From contig JBNKUL010000052.1 of NCBI GenBank assembly GCA_050298555.1, forward strand, positions 1-23,786: DNA of 23,786 nucleotides. Reading direction: 5' to 3'. This document shows positions 13,807 to 23,220 of this stretch, piece after piece (the first letter of the stretch is position 1; each line of letters begins with the position of its first letter). The notes beneath the pieces were generated by a model. The model saw only the letters and a program-made list of their open reading frames with translations, ran no database searches and had not been told where the DNA came from. This DNA comes from JAPHSX01 sp050298555. GTDB taxonomy: Bacteria > Pseudomonadota > Gammaproteobacteria > Thiohalomonadales > Thiohalomonadaceae. The position numbers and the translations under genes are program-made.

Positions 13807-16695
13807 ATGCTGGTGTCCGACTCTCAGCCGATAACAACAATCTGTGGTGAGCTGCTGCAACAGCGCGCCGAGCAGCAGTGGCAACAGCTTTGCGACAAGC
13901 TGGGTGATGACAACCCCGTTACTGACGAGGCGCTGCGGGCGGAGACCCGACGGGTACTGGCACTGAGCGACTTTGTCGCCCAGAACCTGCAGCGCGACGG
14001 CGGCATGCTGGCCGACCTGGTGGAGTCCAACGATCTCTTCAGTAGCTATGACCCCCTTCAATACGCGATTAGCCTGCAGGACTATTTGGCCAATTGTGAA
14101 GATGAGAAACAGCTGGGCGAGTTGCTGCGTAAATTCCGCCGCCGCGAGATGGTGCGTATCGCCTGGCGCGACCTGACGGGGCGGGCCGATATGGTCGAGA
14201 CCACCGCCGACCTCTCCCACCTGGCCGATGCCTGTATCGATGGCGCCCTGAACCTGCTCTACGACTGGCAGTGCAAGACACGCGGGACTCCTATGAGTGC
14301 CGACGGCGTGCCGCAGCGGCTGGTGGTGATCGGCATGGGCAAGCTCGGCGCCTACGAGCTCAACTTTTCCTCCGATGTCGACCTCATCTTCTGCTACGAC
14401 CAGGACGGCGAGACCCAGGGGGCACGCCGCTCCATCGATAATCAGGAGTTCTTCATCAAGCTGGGGCAGGCGCTGATCCGCACCCTCGACGCCAACACCG
14501 CCTACGGCTTTGTCTTTCGCGTCGACATGCGCCTGCGCCCCTTCGGCGAGGCGAGCGCCCTGGCGGTGAGCTTCGATGCGATGGAGAACTACTACCAGGT
14601 ACATGGCCGCGAGTGGGAGCGCTACGCCATGATCAAGGCGCGGGTGGTGGCCGGCGACAAGGGGGCGGGCGCCGAGCTGATGGCGCGCCTCAAGCCCTTT
14701 GTCTTCCGCAAATACGTCGATTACGGCGCCTTTGAGTCGCTGCGCGAGATGAAGGGGATGATCGCCCGCGAGGTGAAGCGCAAGGGGATGGAGGACAACG
14801 TCAAGCTGGGCGCTGGCGGTATTCGCGAAGTGGAGTTTATCGGCCAGGCATTCCAGCTGATTCGTGGCGGCCGCGAGCCGACCCTGCAGCAGCGCCGTAT
14901 CCTCACCATCCTCGAGGCGCTGCGCGGCTTCAATATGCTGCCCGACTTCGTGGTCGACGAGCTGGTCACCGCCTATATCTTCCTGCGCGATACCGAGCAC
15001 CGCATTCAGGAGTGGGCCGAGCAGCAGACCCACATGCTGCCCAGCGAAGAGGAGGGGCAGGCTCGTCTCGCCTGCGGTATGGGTTTTGAGAGCTGGGCCG
15101 AGTTCGAGCCGGTGCTGCGCAAGCAGATGCGGCTGGTGCACGAGCACTTCAACCAGGTCTTCGCCGCGCCGCAGACCGAGCACGCGGAGAGCGACGAGCA
15201 GGACCTGACCGGGATCTGGCAGGGGAGCATGGATAGTGAGCAAGCGCTTACCACCTTGCAGGGGCTCGGCTTTAAAGAGGGCGAGGAGATGGTGCGCCTG
15301 CTCGGGCAGCTGCGCGACGGCCGTTCGGTAAGGGCCCTCAGCGCCCAGGCGCGGATGCGGGTCGACCACCTGATGCCGCTGCTGCTTGGCGCGGTGGCCC
15401 AGGCCAGGGAGCCCGACGAGGTCCTGCGCCGCCTGCTGCTGTTGATCGAGGCGATCGGCCGGCGCAGCGCCTATATCGCCCTGCTGGTGGAGAACCCGAT
15501 GGCGCTGTCGCAGCTGGTCCGCCTCTGCGGCGCCAGCCCCTGGATCGCCTCGCACCTGAGCCGTTTTCCGCAACTGCTCGACGAACTGCTCGACCCGCGT
15601 ACCCTCTATACCCCGCCCAAGCGTGACGAGTTGGCCAACGAGGTGCGCCAGCGCCTGATGCACATCGACGCCGAGGATCTGGAGGCGCAGATGGAGGCGC
15701 TGCGCCACATCAAGCAGGCCCACGTGCTGCGGGTGGCCGCCGCCGATGTGATGGAGGCGGTGCCGTTGATGGTCGTGAGCGATCACCTTACCGACATTGC
15801 CGAGGTGATGGTGGGGGCCGCCTTCGACCTCGCCTGGCGCCACATGGTGGCCAGGCACGGCCGCCCGGAGAGCTGCGACGAGCGGGTCTGCGATACCGGC
15901 TTCGCCATCATCGCCTACGGCAAGATGGGGGGCTTCGAGCTGGGCTACGGCTCCGACCTCGATATCGTCTTCCTCCACAGCAAGGAGAGCGAGGGCAAAT
16001 ACACCGGGGGGGAGAAGCCGCTCGACAATGCGGTGTTCTACGCCCGTCTCGGCCAGCGTATGATCCACATCCTCAATACCCGTATTGCCGCCGGCGAGCT
16101 CTACGAGATCGATACCCGCCTGCGCCCCAGCGGCGCCTCCGGCCTGCTGGTCAGCAGCGTCGACGCCTTTGGTGACTATCAACGCGAGCAGGCCTGGACC
16201 TGGGAGCATCAGGCGCTCTGCCGCGCCCGCTTTATTAATGGTGATGCGGGGATCGCCACCGCCTTCAACACTGTGCGCCGGGAGATCATCACCGCAGAGC
16301 GGGACCAGGCCAAACTGCGCGACGAGGTGCGGGAGATGCGCGAGAAGATGCGCGACAACCTCTCCAGGGACAGCGGTGAGCTGTTCGACCTCAAGCAGGG
16401 CCACGGCGGTATGGCCGATATCGAGTTCATGGTGCAGTACCACCTGCTGGCCTATTCGCACCAGTATCCCGAGCTGATCGACCACTCCGACAACATCCGC
16501 CAGCTCGAGGCGCTGGCCCGCGTCGGCCTGCTCAGCGCGGAGGAGGTCGAGACCCTGATCAACGCCTACCGCGGTTACCGTGCCCGCGGCCACCGCCTGG
16601 TGCTGCAGGAGCAGAAGGCGGTGGTCTCCCGCGAGGAGTTTGTCGCCGAGCGCGAGGCGGTGGCGGCGATGTGGCAGCGGATCATGGTCGATTAA
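13807..16695 (+). CDS. glnE: Bifunctional glutamine synthetase adenylyltransferase/deadenylase
   Basis: GlnE sets glutamine synthetase activity by adding AMP to it or removing it, in response to PII and glutamine. This 962-aa protein (E. coli 946) has both nucleotidyltransferase domains. The N-terminal adenylyl-removing site is GMGKLGAYELNFSSDVDLIF (about 176-195, D190/D192). The C-terminal adenylylating site is AYGKMGGFELGYGSDLDIVF (about 703-722, D717/D719). Each domain is followed by its helical linker; RLRPFGEASAL and RLRPSGASGLL mark the matching positions. The ATG at 13807 directly abuts a G-rich stretch. A GTG two codons later (13813) has better ribosome-site spacing and is an equal candidate. 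The gene precedes ilvE, as in other gammaproteobacteria. Confidence 0.98.
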   Translation: MLVSDSQPITTICGELLQQRAEQQWQQLCDKLGDDNPVTDEALRAETRRVLALSDFVAQNLQRDGGMLADLVESNDLFSSYDPLQYAISLQDYLANCEDEKQLGELLRKFRRREMVRIAWRDLTGRADMVETTADLSHLADACIDGALNLLYDWQCKTRGTPMSADGVPQRLVVIGMGKLGAYELNFSSDVDLIFCYDQDGETQGARRSIDNQEFFIKLGQALIRTLDANTAYGFVFRVDMRLRPFGEASALAVSFDAMENYYQVHGREWERYAMIKARVVAGDKGAGAELMARLKPFVFRKYVDYGAFESLREMKGMIAREVKRKGMEDNVKLGAGGIREVEFIGQAFQLIRGGREPTLQQRRILTILEALRGFNMLPDFVVDELVTAYIFLRDTEHRIQEWAEQQTHMLPSEEEGQARLACGMGFESWAEFEPVLRKQMRLVHEHFNQVFAAPQTEHAESDEQDLTGIWQGSMDSEQALTTLQGLGFKEGEEMVRLLGQLRDGRSVRALSAQARMRVDHLMPLLLGAVAQAREPDEVLRRLLLLIEAIGRRSAYIALLVENPMALSQLVRLCGASPWIASHLSRFPQLLDELLDPRTLYTPPKRDELANEVRQRLMHIDAEDLEAQMEALRHIKQAHVLRVAAADVMEAVPLMVVSDHLTDIAEVMVGAAFDLAWRHMVARHGRPESCDERVCDTGFAIIAYGKMGGFELGYGSDLDIVFLHSKESEGKYTGGEKPLDNAVFYARLGQRMIHILNTRIAAGELYEIDTRLRPSGASGLLVSSVDAFGDYQREQAWTWEHQALCRARFINGDAGIATAFNTVRREIITAERDQAKLRDEVREMREKMRDNLSRDSGELFDLKQGHGGMADIEFMVQYHLLAYSHQYPELIDHSDNIRQLEALARVGLLSAEEVETLINAYRGYRARGHRLVLQEQKAVVSREEFVAEREAVAAMWQRIMVD

Positions 16696-16798
16696 GCCTC
16701 TTTATATTCCGTCACCATATTCCACCACCGGCGCCGCCTGTGTATTATTAAGCGTTCTGTAATTCGGCAGCATTTTTACCCTTCGAGGAGAGCAACAC

Positions 16799-17722
16799 AT
16801 GACGATGGATGACCGCGACGGCGTCATCTGGCTGGATGGCGAGATGGTCCCCTGGCGTGAGGCCAAGACCCACGTACTGACCCACACCCTGCACTACGGC
16901 ATGGGGGTGTTCGAGGGGGTGCGCGCCTATAAGACCGACAAGGGCGCGGCGATCTTCCGCCTGCAGGAGCACACCGACCGCCTGTTCCGCTCGGCCCACA
17001 TCATGAACATGCCGATGCCCTTCGATAAGGAGACCCTGAACGAGGCGCAGAAGGCCGCGGTGGCTGAGAACAACCTGGAGTCGGCCTATATCCGCCCGAT
17101 GGTCTTCTACGGCTCGGAGGGGATGGGCCTGCGCGCCGACAACCTCAACGCCCACGTGATGGTTGCCGCCTGGAGCTGGGGCGCCTACCTCGGTGCCGAG
17201 GGGATGGAGAAGGGGATCCGCATCCGCACCTCCTCCTACACCCGCCACCACGTCAACATCACCATGTGTAAGGCCAAGGCCAACGGCAACTACATGAACT
17301 CCATGCTGGCGCTGCAGGAGGCGCTCTCCTGCGGTATGGACGAGGCGATGCTGCTCGACAACGAGGGCTACGTCGCCGAGGGCTCCGGCGAAAACATCTT
17401 CCTGGTGCGCGACGGCGTGATCTACACCCCGGACCTCACCTCGGCGCTTGACGGTATCACCCGTAACACCATCTTCCAGCTGGCCGATGAGTGCGGCCTG
17501 AAGGTGGTGGAGAAGCGCATCACCCGCGATGAGGTCTACGTTGCCGACGAGGCCTTCTTCACCGGCACCGCCGCCGAGGTGACCCCGATCCGTGAGGTCG
17601 ACAACCGCAAGATCGGCATCGGCAAGCGAGGCCCCATCACCGAGAGGCTGCAGAGCATGTACTTCGACCAGGTGCACGGCCGCCGTAGCGAGCACCCGGA
17701 GTGGCTGACGCTGGTTAAATAA
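16799..17722 (+). CDS. ilvE: Branched-chain amino acid aminotransferase
   Basis: This 307-aa PLP enzyme belongs to fold type IV and interconverts leucine, isoleucine and valine with their 2-keto acids. Recognisable parts are HTLHYGMGVFEGVRAY near the N terminus, the Schiff-base lysine K160 in CKAKANGNYMNSMLA, EGSGENIFLV, and FFTGTAAEVTPIREVD near the phosphate-binding end. GAGGAG (16785-16790) is 8 bp before the ATG. A TATTAT hexamer at 16743-16748 might be a promoter -10, but no good -35 is present. The zinc-finger gene follows 27 bp downstream, and both end at the terminator at 17979-17999. Confidence 0.97.
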   Translation: MTMDDRDGVIWLDGEMVPWREAKTHVLTHTLHYGMGVFEGVRAYKTDKGAAIFRLQEHTDRLFRSAHIMNMPMPFDKETLNEAQKAAVAENNLESAYIRPMVFYGSEGMGLRADNLNAHVMVAAWSWGAYLGAEGMEKGIRIRTSSYTRHHVNITMCKAKANGNYMNSMLALQEALSCGMDEAMLLDNEGYVAEGSGENIFLVRDGVIYTPDLTSALDGITRNTIFQLADECGLKVVEKRITRDEVYVADEAFFTGTAAEVTPIREVDNRKIGIGKRGPITERLQSMYFDQVHGRRSEHPEWLTLVK

Positions 17723-17749
17723 CGACCAATCAATCAGGGGGAGGAGACG

Positions 17750-17953
17750 ATGGTGAATCGAGCAGCACAGGGCAAACAGGCCAACGCGGTAAGCCGCTAC
17801 GAGGTAACGGCGGCAGAGCTGCCCCTGCAGTGCCCGATGCCCGACATGGCGGTGTGGAACTCCCACCCGCGGGTGTTTATCAAGCTGAACAGTGAAGGGC
17901 AGGGCCGCTGCCCCTACTGCAGCGCCGAGTTCTCCCTCAAGCAGGATGACTAG
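17750..17953 (+). CDS. Small zf-CHCC zinc-finger protein
   Basis: This 67-aa protein has the pattern C28-x10-H39-x14-C54-x2-C57 (LPLQCPMP, NSHPRVFIKL, GRCPYCSAEF). This is the zf-CHCC domain shared with the small NDUFS6-type subunit of respiratory complex I. Stand-alone bacterial versions have no firmly known role. A strong GGGGGAGGAG ribosome site precedes the ATG. It lies 27 bp after ilvE and is probably co-transcribed with it. Confidence 0.9.
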   Translation: MVNRAAQGKQANAVSRYEVTAAELPLQCPMPDMAVWNSHPRVFIKLNSEGQGRCPYCSAEFSLKQDD

Positions 17954-17978
17954 CCGTTAGCGGGAATCGCGTAGAGTT

Positions 17979-17999
17979 AAGGGGCCGAGTGCCCCTTTT
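17979..17999 (+). terminator. Rho-independent terminator after the zinc-finger gene
   Basis: AAGGGGC (17979-17985) and GCCCCTT (17991-17997) make a 7-bp stem with a CGAGT loop, running into T residues to 17999. It separates ilvE/zf-CHCC from hldE. Confidence 0.85.
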
Positions 18000-18037
18000 C
18001 CCTTTTTTGCCGTATCAGATCAAGTGAAGACAATTCG

Positions 18038-19474
18038 ATGAAGATCAGCCAACTCCCCGATTTTGACAGCGCCACCGTACTGGTGGTGGGTGACCTGATG
18101 CTGGACCGCTACTGGCACGGCGATACCTCGCGCATCTCCCCTGAGGCGCCGGTACCGGTGGTGAAGGTGGAGGATATCGAAGAGCGTGCCGGTGGTGCCG
18201 GTAACGTGGCGCTCAATGTCGCCGCCCTCGGTGGCCGCGCCTCGGTGCTGGGCCTGACCGGGCGTGACGAGGCGGCCGATGCCCTGGCCCGCACCCTGCT
18301 GAACGCCGGCGTGGAGTGCCACTTCGAGCGTCTCGATGGCTATCCCACCGTCACCAAGCTGCGCGTTCTGAGTCGCCACCAGCAGCTGATTCGTCTCGAC
18401 TTTGAGGACGGCTTCCCCAGCTGCGACAGCAGTGGCCTGCTCCAGCGGCTGCAGGAGAATGTGGAGGATGCCGATGTGGTGGTGCTCTCCGACTACAGCA
18501 AGGGCACCCTGCGCGAGGCGGCCAAACTGATCGCCGTGGCGCGTGCGGCGGGCAAGCCGGTGGTGATCGACCCCAAGGGCAGCGACTTCACCCCCTATCG
18601 CGGCGCCACCGTGATCACCCCCAATATGAGCGAATTCGAGGCGGTGGTCGGCCACTGCGCCGACGATATGGCGGTGGTGAGTAAGGGCGAGGCGCTGCGC
18701 GCCGAGCTGGAGCTGGATGCCCTGCTGATCACCCGCAGTGAGAAGGGCATGACCCTGCTGCAGCAGGGTGAGGAGCCGCTGCACATCCCCACCCGGGCGC
18801 GTGATGTCTACGATGTCACCGGCGCCGGCGACACCGTGGTCTCGGTGCTTTCAGCCTCGCTGGCGGCGGGTAACTCGTTGCGCGAGGCGACGGTGCTGGC
18901 CAACCTCGCCGCCGGTATCGTGGTGGGCAAGCTCGGTACCGCCAGTGTCTCGGTACCGGAGCTGCGCCGCGCGATGCGCGAGCAGGAGGAGATGGAGCAG
19001 GGCATGGTCAGCGAAGAGAAGCTGATCGCCCTGGTGCAGGAGGCCAAGGCCCACGGCGAGACCGTGGTGATGACCAACGGCTGCTTCGACATCCTCCATG
19101 CCGGTCATGTCACCTACCTGGAGGAGGCGGCGCAACTGGGCGACCGTCTCATCGTCGCGGTCAATGACGACGCCTCGGTGAAGCGCCTCAAGGGCGATGA
19201 GCGACCGGTCAATACCCAGTCCAAACGGATGCGCGTACTTGCAGCCCTCGACTGCGTCGACTGGGTGGTTGGCTTCGACGAGGACACCCCCACCCGTCTT
19301 ATCTGTGCCACTAGCCCCGACATCCTGGTCAAGGGGGGCGACAACGAGCCGGACAAGATCCCCGGCGGTGACTGTGTGCGCGCCGCCGGCGGTCAGGTGA
19401 TGGTGATGAGCTTTGTCGACGGTTGCTCCACCACCAGTATCATCGGCGCCATCCGCGCCTCCGAGAAGAAGTAA
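18038..19474 (+). CDS. hldE: Bifunctional heptose-7-P kinase/heptose-1-P adenylyltransferase
   Basis: HldE performs two steps toward ADP-L-glycero-D-manno-heptose, the inner-core LPS sugar donor. The 478-aa protein has an N-terminal PfkB/ribokinase-type kinase (about 1-318) with GDLMLDRYW, RAGGAGNVALN and the catalytic TGAGDT (D265). The C-terminal nucleotidyltransferase (about 344-478) has TNGCFDILHAGHVTYL at about 346-361 and KGGDNEPDKIPG near the end. The length equals the fused E. coli protein (477 aa). It heads a tight five-gene plus-strand operon that also contains waaF. Confidence 0.98.
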   Translation: MKISQLPDFDSATVLVVGDLMLDRYWHGDTSRISPEAPVPVVKVEDIEERAGGAGNVALNVAALGGRASVLGLTGRDEAADALARTLLNAGVECHFERLDGYPTVTKLRVLSRHQQLIRLDFEDGFPSCDSSGLLQRLQENVEDADVVVLSDYSKGTLREAAKLIAVARAAGKPVVIDPKGSDFTPYRGATVITPNMSEFEAVVGHCADDMAVVSKGEALRAELELDALLITRSEKGMTLLQQGEEPLHIPTRARDVYDVTGAGDTVVSVLSASLAAGNSLREATVLANLAAGIVVGKLGTASVSVPELRRAMREQEEMEQGMVSEEKLIALVQEAKAHGETVVMTNGCFDILHAGHVTYLEEAAQLGDRLIVAVNDDASVKRLKGDERPVNTQSKRMRVLAALDCVDWVVGFDEDTPTRLICATSPDILVKGGDNEPDKIPGGDCVRAAGGQVMVMSFVDGCSTTSIIGAIRASEKK

Positions 19475-19479
19475 ACGGT

Positions 19480-20640
19480 ATGCAGGTCGATGTGGCGATC
19501 ATCGGCGGTGGCGTCGCCGGTCTGTGGCTGCTGGGGCGCCTGCGTCAGGCGGGCTACCACGCCGTGCTGCTGGAGGCGGAGCGCCTTGGCAGTGGTCAGA
19601 CCCGCTATGCCCAGGGGATCATTCACGGCGGTACCAAGTACGCCCTCACCGGCAAGCTGACCGGTTCCTCCGAGGCGATCGTCGAGATGCCGGGCCGCTG
19701 GCGTGCCTGCCTCGAGGGGCGCGGCGAGCTCGACCTCTCCGCCGTCAAACTGATGTCGGACCACCAGTACATGTGGTCCACCAATAGCCTCACCTCGCGC
19801 ATGGCCGGCTTCTTTGACAGCAAGCTGATGCGCTCGCGCACCCAGGCGCTGGAGGGGAGTGATCGCCCCGAACTGTTTCGCCACGCTGAGTTCAAGGGGC
19901 AGGTCTACCGTCTGGATGAGCCGGTGCTCGATACGGCGTCGCTGGTCGAAACCCTGGCCTCGCAGAATCGTGATTACATCTTCTCGGCAGAGGGTTTGAA
20001 ACTTAACCCCAATCAGCCGACGCATATCGAGCTCAGTGGCAACCGCGAGATTGAGGCGCAGCGCGTCGTGTTGAGCGCCGGTGCCGGCAATGAAACCTTA
20101 TTGGCGCAGTTGGGGCGGGAGCGCCCCGCGATGCAGCGTCGGCCGCTGCAGATGGTGATGCTGCGCGGTGCAGCGTTACCGAGTGGCGTCTATGCCCACT
20201 GCCTCGGCGCCAACGCGCTGCCGCGTATCACCATTACCAGCCATCTCGATAGCGACGGCAATACCGTTTGGTATATCGGCGGGCAACCGGCGGAGGAGGG
20301 TGTCGGGCGCAGCAGGGCCGAGCAGATCGAGGCGGCGAAAAAAGAGCTGGCGACGCTCTTTCCCTGGATAGACTTTTCCGGCTGTGAGTGGGGCACGCTG
20401 AATATTGATCGTGCCGAGCCGAAGATGGCCGACGGTTCACGCCCTGACGATGTCTTCGTCGATGAAGACGAAACGGTCATCACCGCCTGGCCCACCAAAC
20501 TGGCGCTGGCGCCGCGCCTTGCCGATGAGGTGGAAAAACGCCTAAGTGAGTTAAAACCATGGGGCGGCGACGGCACGGCCGACTGGCCCCACCCCGACTA
20601 TGCACCACTGCCGTGGCAGGAGGAGGAGAAGTGGCACTAA
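19480..20640 (+). CDS. FAD-dependent oxidoreductase (DAO/GlpD-like fold)
   Basis: This 386-aa protein opens with a Rossmann FAD motif, VAIIGGGVAGLWLLGRLRQAG, in which G9, G11 and G14 fit GxGxxG and E32 ends the second strand (LLEAE). The next segment (GSGQTRYAQGIIHGGTKYAL) resembles the DAO family, which includes glycerol-3-phosphate and amino-acid oxidases. The rest is less conserved and I cannot name a substrate. The frame is open from 19423, but the ATG at 19480 is 6 bp after the hldE stop and places the FAD motif at the N terminus. The last 10 bp overlap the aldo/keto reductase start. Its place in a heptose/LPS operon suggests, but does not show, a role in sugar metabolism. Confidence 0.88.
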   Translation: MQVDVAIIGGGVAGLWLLGRLRQAGYHAVLLEAERLGSGQTRYAQGIIHGGTKYALTGKLTGSSEAIVEMPGRWRACLEGRGELDLSAVKLMSDHQYMWSTNSLTSRMAGFFDSKLMRSRTQALEGSDRPELFRHAEFKGQVYRLDEPVLDTASLVETLASQNRDYIFSAEGLKLNPNQPTHIELSGNREIEAQRVVLSAGAGNETLLAQLGRERPAMQRRPLQMVMLRGAALPSGVYAHCLGANALPRITITSHLDSDGNTVWYIGGQPAEEGVGRSRAEQIEAAKKELATLFPWIDFSGCEWGTLNIDRAEPKMADGSRPDDVFVDEDETVITAWPTKLALAPRLADEVEKRLSELKPWGGDGTADWPHPDYAPLPWQEEEKWH

Positions 20641-21428
20641 ACGACCTGTGGCGGGAGCTGGGCTCCACCGGTATCCAGGTAAGCCCGCTGGGGCTGGGCA
20701 CGGTCAAGATCGGCCGCGATCAGCAGGTGAAGTATCCCGCCGGCTTTACCATCCCCGACGACAGGGCGGTGCGCGAGCTGTTCGAGCTGGCCTGGGAACT
20801 GGGGATTAATACCCTCGATACCGCCCCGGCATACGGCAACTCCGAGGAGCGCCTCGGCCAGTTGCTGCCGCACAAGGATGACTGGGTGATCGTCGGCAAG
20901 GTGGGGGAGATCTTCGAGAACGGTGAGTCGAGTTTCGACTTTGGCGCCGACTATACCCGCATGAGTGTGGAGCGCTCCCTCAAGCGGCTGGGGCGCGACT
21001 ACATCGACATGGTGCTGGTCCACTCCCACGGCGACGACATGCAGATCATCCAGCATGAGGCGGTGTGCGACACCCTGCAGGAGCTCAAGCATGAAGGGAA
21101 AATTAAGGCGGTCGGCATGTCCACCAAGACCGTCGAGGGCGGTACCTGGTGCGTGGAGAACCTGGACGTGGTGATGGCCAGCTACAACCCGGTCTATACC
21201 GATGAGTTGCCGGTGCTGCAACGCGCCGCCGAGCTCAACAAGGGGGTGCTGATCAAGAAGGGGCTGCAGAGCGGTCATGCCGACAGCGCGGCGGGCGGCG
21301 GCGGGGTCGAGCAGGCACTGCGCTTCGTCTTCGCCCAGCAGGCGGTGCACAGCGTGGTGGTGGGCACCATCAACCCGAAACACCTGCGCGACAACGTCGC
21401 CATTACCGAGACCGTGTTGCGCGGTTAG
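20631..21428 (+). CDS. Aldo/keto reductase
   Basis: The chosen GTG start at 20631 gives 265 aa and is preceded by GGAGGAGGAG inside the end of the upstream gene, which it overlaps by 10 bp. The frame is open further up to 20559, but that extension is not family-like. The (beta/alpha)8 reductase tetrad is present: D63 in TLDTAPAYG, Y68, K90 in VIVGKVGE and H131 in LVHSHGDD. KHEGKIKAVGMSTK and VVVGTINPKHLRDNV fit the later strands and the NADPH-binding region. The substrate is unknown. Tight coupling to the FAD oxidoreductase suggests the two act on related metabolites. Confidence 0.9.
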   Translation: MALNDLWRELGSTGIQVSPLGLGTVKIGRDQQVKYPAGFTIPDDRAVRELFELAWELGINTLDTAPAYGNSEERLGQLLPHKDDWVIVGKVGEIFENGESSFDFGADYTRMSVERSLKRLGRDYIDMVLVHSHGDDMQIIQHEAVCDTLQELKHEGKIKAVGMSTKTVEGGTWCVENLDVVMASYNPVYTDELPVLQRAAELNKGVLIKKGLQSGHADSAAGGGGVEQALRFVFAQQAVHSVVVGTINPKHLRDNVAITETVLRG

Positions 21429-21430
21429 TG

Positions 21431-22456
21431 ATGGCCGGGGCGCAGAAAATCCTCGTCGTCGGCCCCGCCTGGGTGGGCGACATGGTGATGGCGCAGAGCC
21501 TCTTCATCACCCTCAGAGAACGCCACCCCGATGCGGTGATCGACGTGGTGGCACCCCAGTGGTCGCTGCCGCTGCTCGAACGTATGCCGCAGGTGCGCCG
21601 GGGTATTGCACTGCCCATCGGTCACGGCGAATTCGGCCTTGGAGCACGCTGGCGCATCGGTCGTGAGCTGCGCGGCGAGGGCTACGAGCAGGCGATTGTC
21701 CTGCCCCGCTCGCTGAAGGCGGCGCTGGTTCCCTTCTTCGCCGGCGCCAAACGCCGCACCGGCTATCGCGGCGAAATGCGCTACGGCCTGCTGAACGATA
21801 TCCGTCCGCTGGACAAGTCGCTACTGACCCAGACGGTGCAGCGCTTTACCGCGCTGGGGCTGGAGCCGGGTGAGGCGCTACCGCCACCGGTGGCACAGCC
21901 GAAGATCGAGATAGACAGGGTGAACCAGCAGGCCTGCCTCGAGCGGCTGCAATTAAGCCTTGAGAAGCCGGTGATCGGCCTGTTGCCCGGCGCCGAGTAC
22001 GGCCCGGCCAAGCAGTGGCCGGCACAGTACTACGGTGAGTTGGCCGCCAAACTGGCGGGGCAGGGCTATCAGGTGTGGCAGTTCGGTTCGGCGAAGGACC
22101 GCCAGGCCGCAGAAGAGATAGACCTGGCAAGCGGTGGCTGCACCACCATCCTCTGCGGCGAGACCTCGCTGGTCGATGCCATCGATCTCATCGCTGCCTG
22201 CAGGGCGGTTGTCAGTAACGATTCCGGGCTGATGCATATCGCGGCCGCCGTCGGAACGCCGCTGGTGGCGATCTACGGCTCCTCCACGCCGGACTACACG
22301 CCGCCGCTGAGCGAACAGGCGGAGGTCTGTTATCTTGGCCTGGAGTGCAGCCCCTGCTTTAAGCGTGAGTGCCCAAAACAGAGCACCGAGTGTCTCTACG
22401 ACATTACACAGGAACAGGTAACGGCTGCATTGCAGCGCCTGCTGAATAGAGAGTAA
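21431..22456 (+). CDS. waaF: ADP-heptose:LPS heptosyltransferase II
   Basis: WaaF adds the second L-glycero-D-manno-heptose to the LPS inner core, on the cytoplasmic face of the inner membrane. The 341-aa protein belongs to glycosyltransferase family 9: VVGPAWVGDMVMAQSL at the N terminus, LLPGAEYGPAKQWP at about 184-197, and SNDSGLMHIAAAVGTPLVAIYG at about 262-283. The Cys-rich LECSPCFKRECP near the C terminus is characteristic of WaaF. The ATG at 21431 follows the aldo/keto reductase stop by 2 bp; an in-frame GTG at 21428 overlaps that stop and is an alternative. It uses the donor made through HldE. Confidence 0.95.
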   Translation: MAGAQKILVVGPAWVGDMVMAQSLFITLRERHPDAVIDVVAPQWSLPLLERMPQVRRGIALPIGHGEFGLGARWRIGRELRGEGYEQAIVLPRSLKAALVPFFAGAKRRTGYRGEMRYGLLNDIRPLDKSLLTQTVQRFTALGLEPGEALPPPVAQPKIEIDRVNQQACLERLQLSLEKPVIGLLPGAEYGPAKQWPAQYYGELAAKLAGQGYQVWQFGSAKDRQAAEEIDLASGGCTTILCGETSLVDAIDLIAACRAVVSNDSGLMHIAAAVGTPLVAIYGSSTPDYTPPLSEQAEVCYLGLECSPCFKRECPKQSTECLYDITQEQVTAALQRLLNRE

Positions 22457-22461
22457 CGGTA

Positions 22462-23220
22462 ATGAATATTAGTGCCACCATCATCGCCTATAACGAGGCG
22501 GAAAATATTGCCGACTGCATTAGCTCGGTGCAGCAGGTCTGTGATGAGGTATTGGTTGTGGTCGATACCAAGACCACGGATGAGACCGCGGCGATCGCGG
22601 AGTCGCTCGGGGCGCGGGTGTTTCACCAGGAGTATTTGGGGGATGGGCCGCAGAAGGCGTTTGGTGTGCAGTTTGCCACTCATGACTGGATCCTGAGCAT
22701 CGATGCCGATGAGCGGCTGGATGAGGATGCAGTGAGTGCGATCAGGTCGCTCGACCTGTCACAGCAAAAGGCTGATGCCTACAGCTTGCGGCGGCGTAAC
22801 TTCGTCGCAAGCCACTGGATACGCGCTGCCGGTTTCTATCCCGACAGGGTCGTGCGGCTCTACCATAAGGAGCGGGCCGCCTACCTGCCGAAAAAGGGCC
22901 ACTCGCGCGTCGAGGCGAAACGAATCAGTGCCATCAATGCGCACCTGAGCCACTTTACCTATCGTGACTACTCCCACTGGGTAGAGCGTATTAACGCCCT
23001 TAGCTCTCGCGACGCATGGGCAATGTATGAGCGTGGCGTAAAACCTTCGAAATTGGCCCCTACCACACATGCCCTGGTCGCCGTTATCCGTAAGCTAATC
23101 TTTAAGGGTGGCATTACCCAGGGCATGGATGGGATGACGGTGGCGATCACCACCGCGTTTCATGCCTATATGAAATATCTCAAACTCAACGAACTGCACG
23201 AAAAGCAGGGCAGCAAGTAG
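22462..23220 (+). CDS. waaE: Family 2 glycosyltransferase, WaaE/KdtX-like
   Basis: This 252-aa GT-A enzyme begins MNISATIIAYNEAENIADCISS and has ILSIDADERLDED with the metal-binding DAD at 81-83. The later RRRNFVASHWIRAAGFYPDRVVRLYHK and KGHSRVEA fit the WaaE/KdtX group, which adds a beta-1,4-glucose to heptose I of the LPS core in some enterobacteria. The exact sugar in this organism is inferred. It starts 5 bp after waaF and ends the operon. Its stop codon abuts the stop of the convergent gene on the minus strand. Confidence 0.87.
   Translation: MNISATIIAYNEAENIADCISSVQQVCDEVLVVVDTKTTDETAAIAESLGARVFHQEYLGDGPQKAFGVQFATHDWILSIDADERLDEDAVSAIRSLDLSQQKADAYSLRRRNFVASHWIRAAGFYPDRVVRLYHKERAAYLPKKGHSRVEAKRISAINAHLSHFTYRDYSHWVERINALSSRDAWAMYERGVKPSKLAPTTHALVAVIRKLIFKGGITQGMDGMTVAITTAFHAYMKYLKLNELHEKQGSK

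Noticed and set aside
13765..16593. A 942-codon open frame on the minus strand opposite glnE
   Set aside because: It lacks any recognisable domain, has the low-complexity, His/Leu/Gly-rich look of an antisense frame in GC-rich DNA, and glnE on the other strand is beyond doubt.
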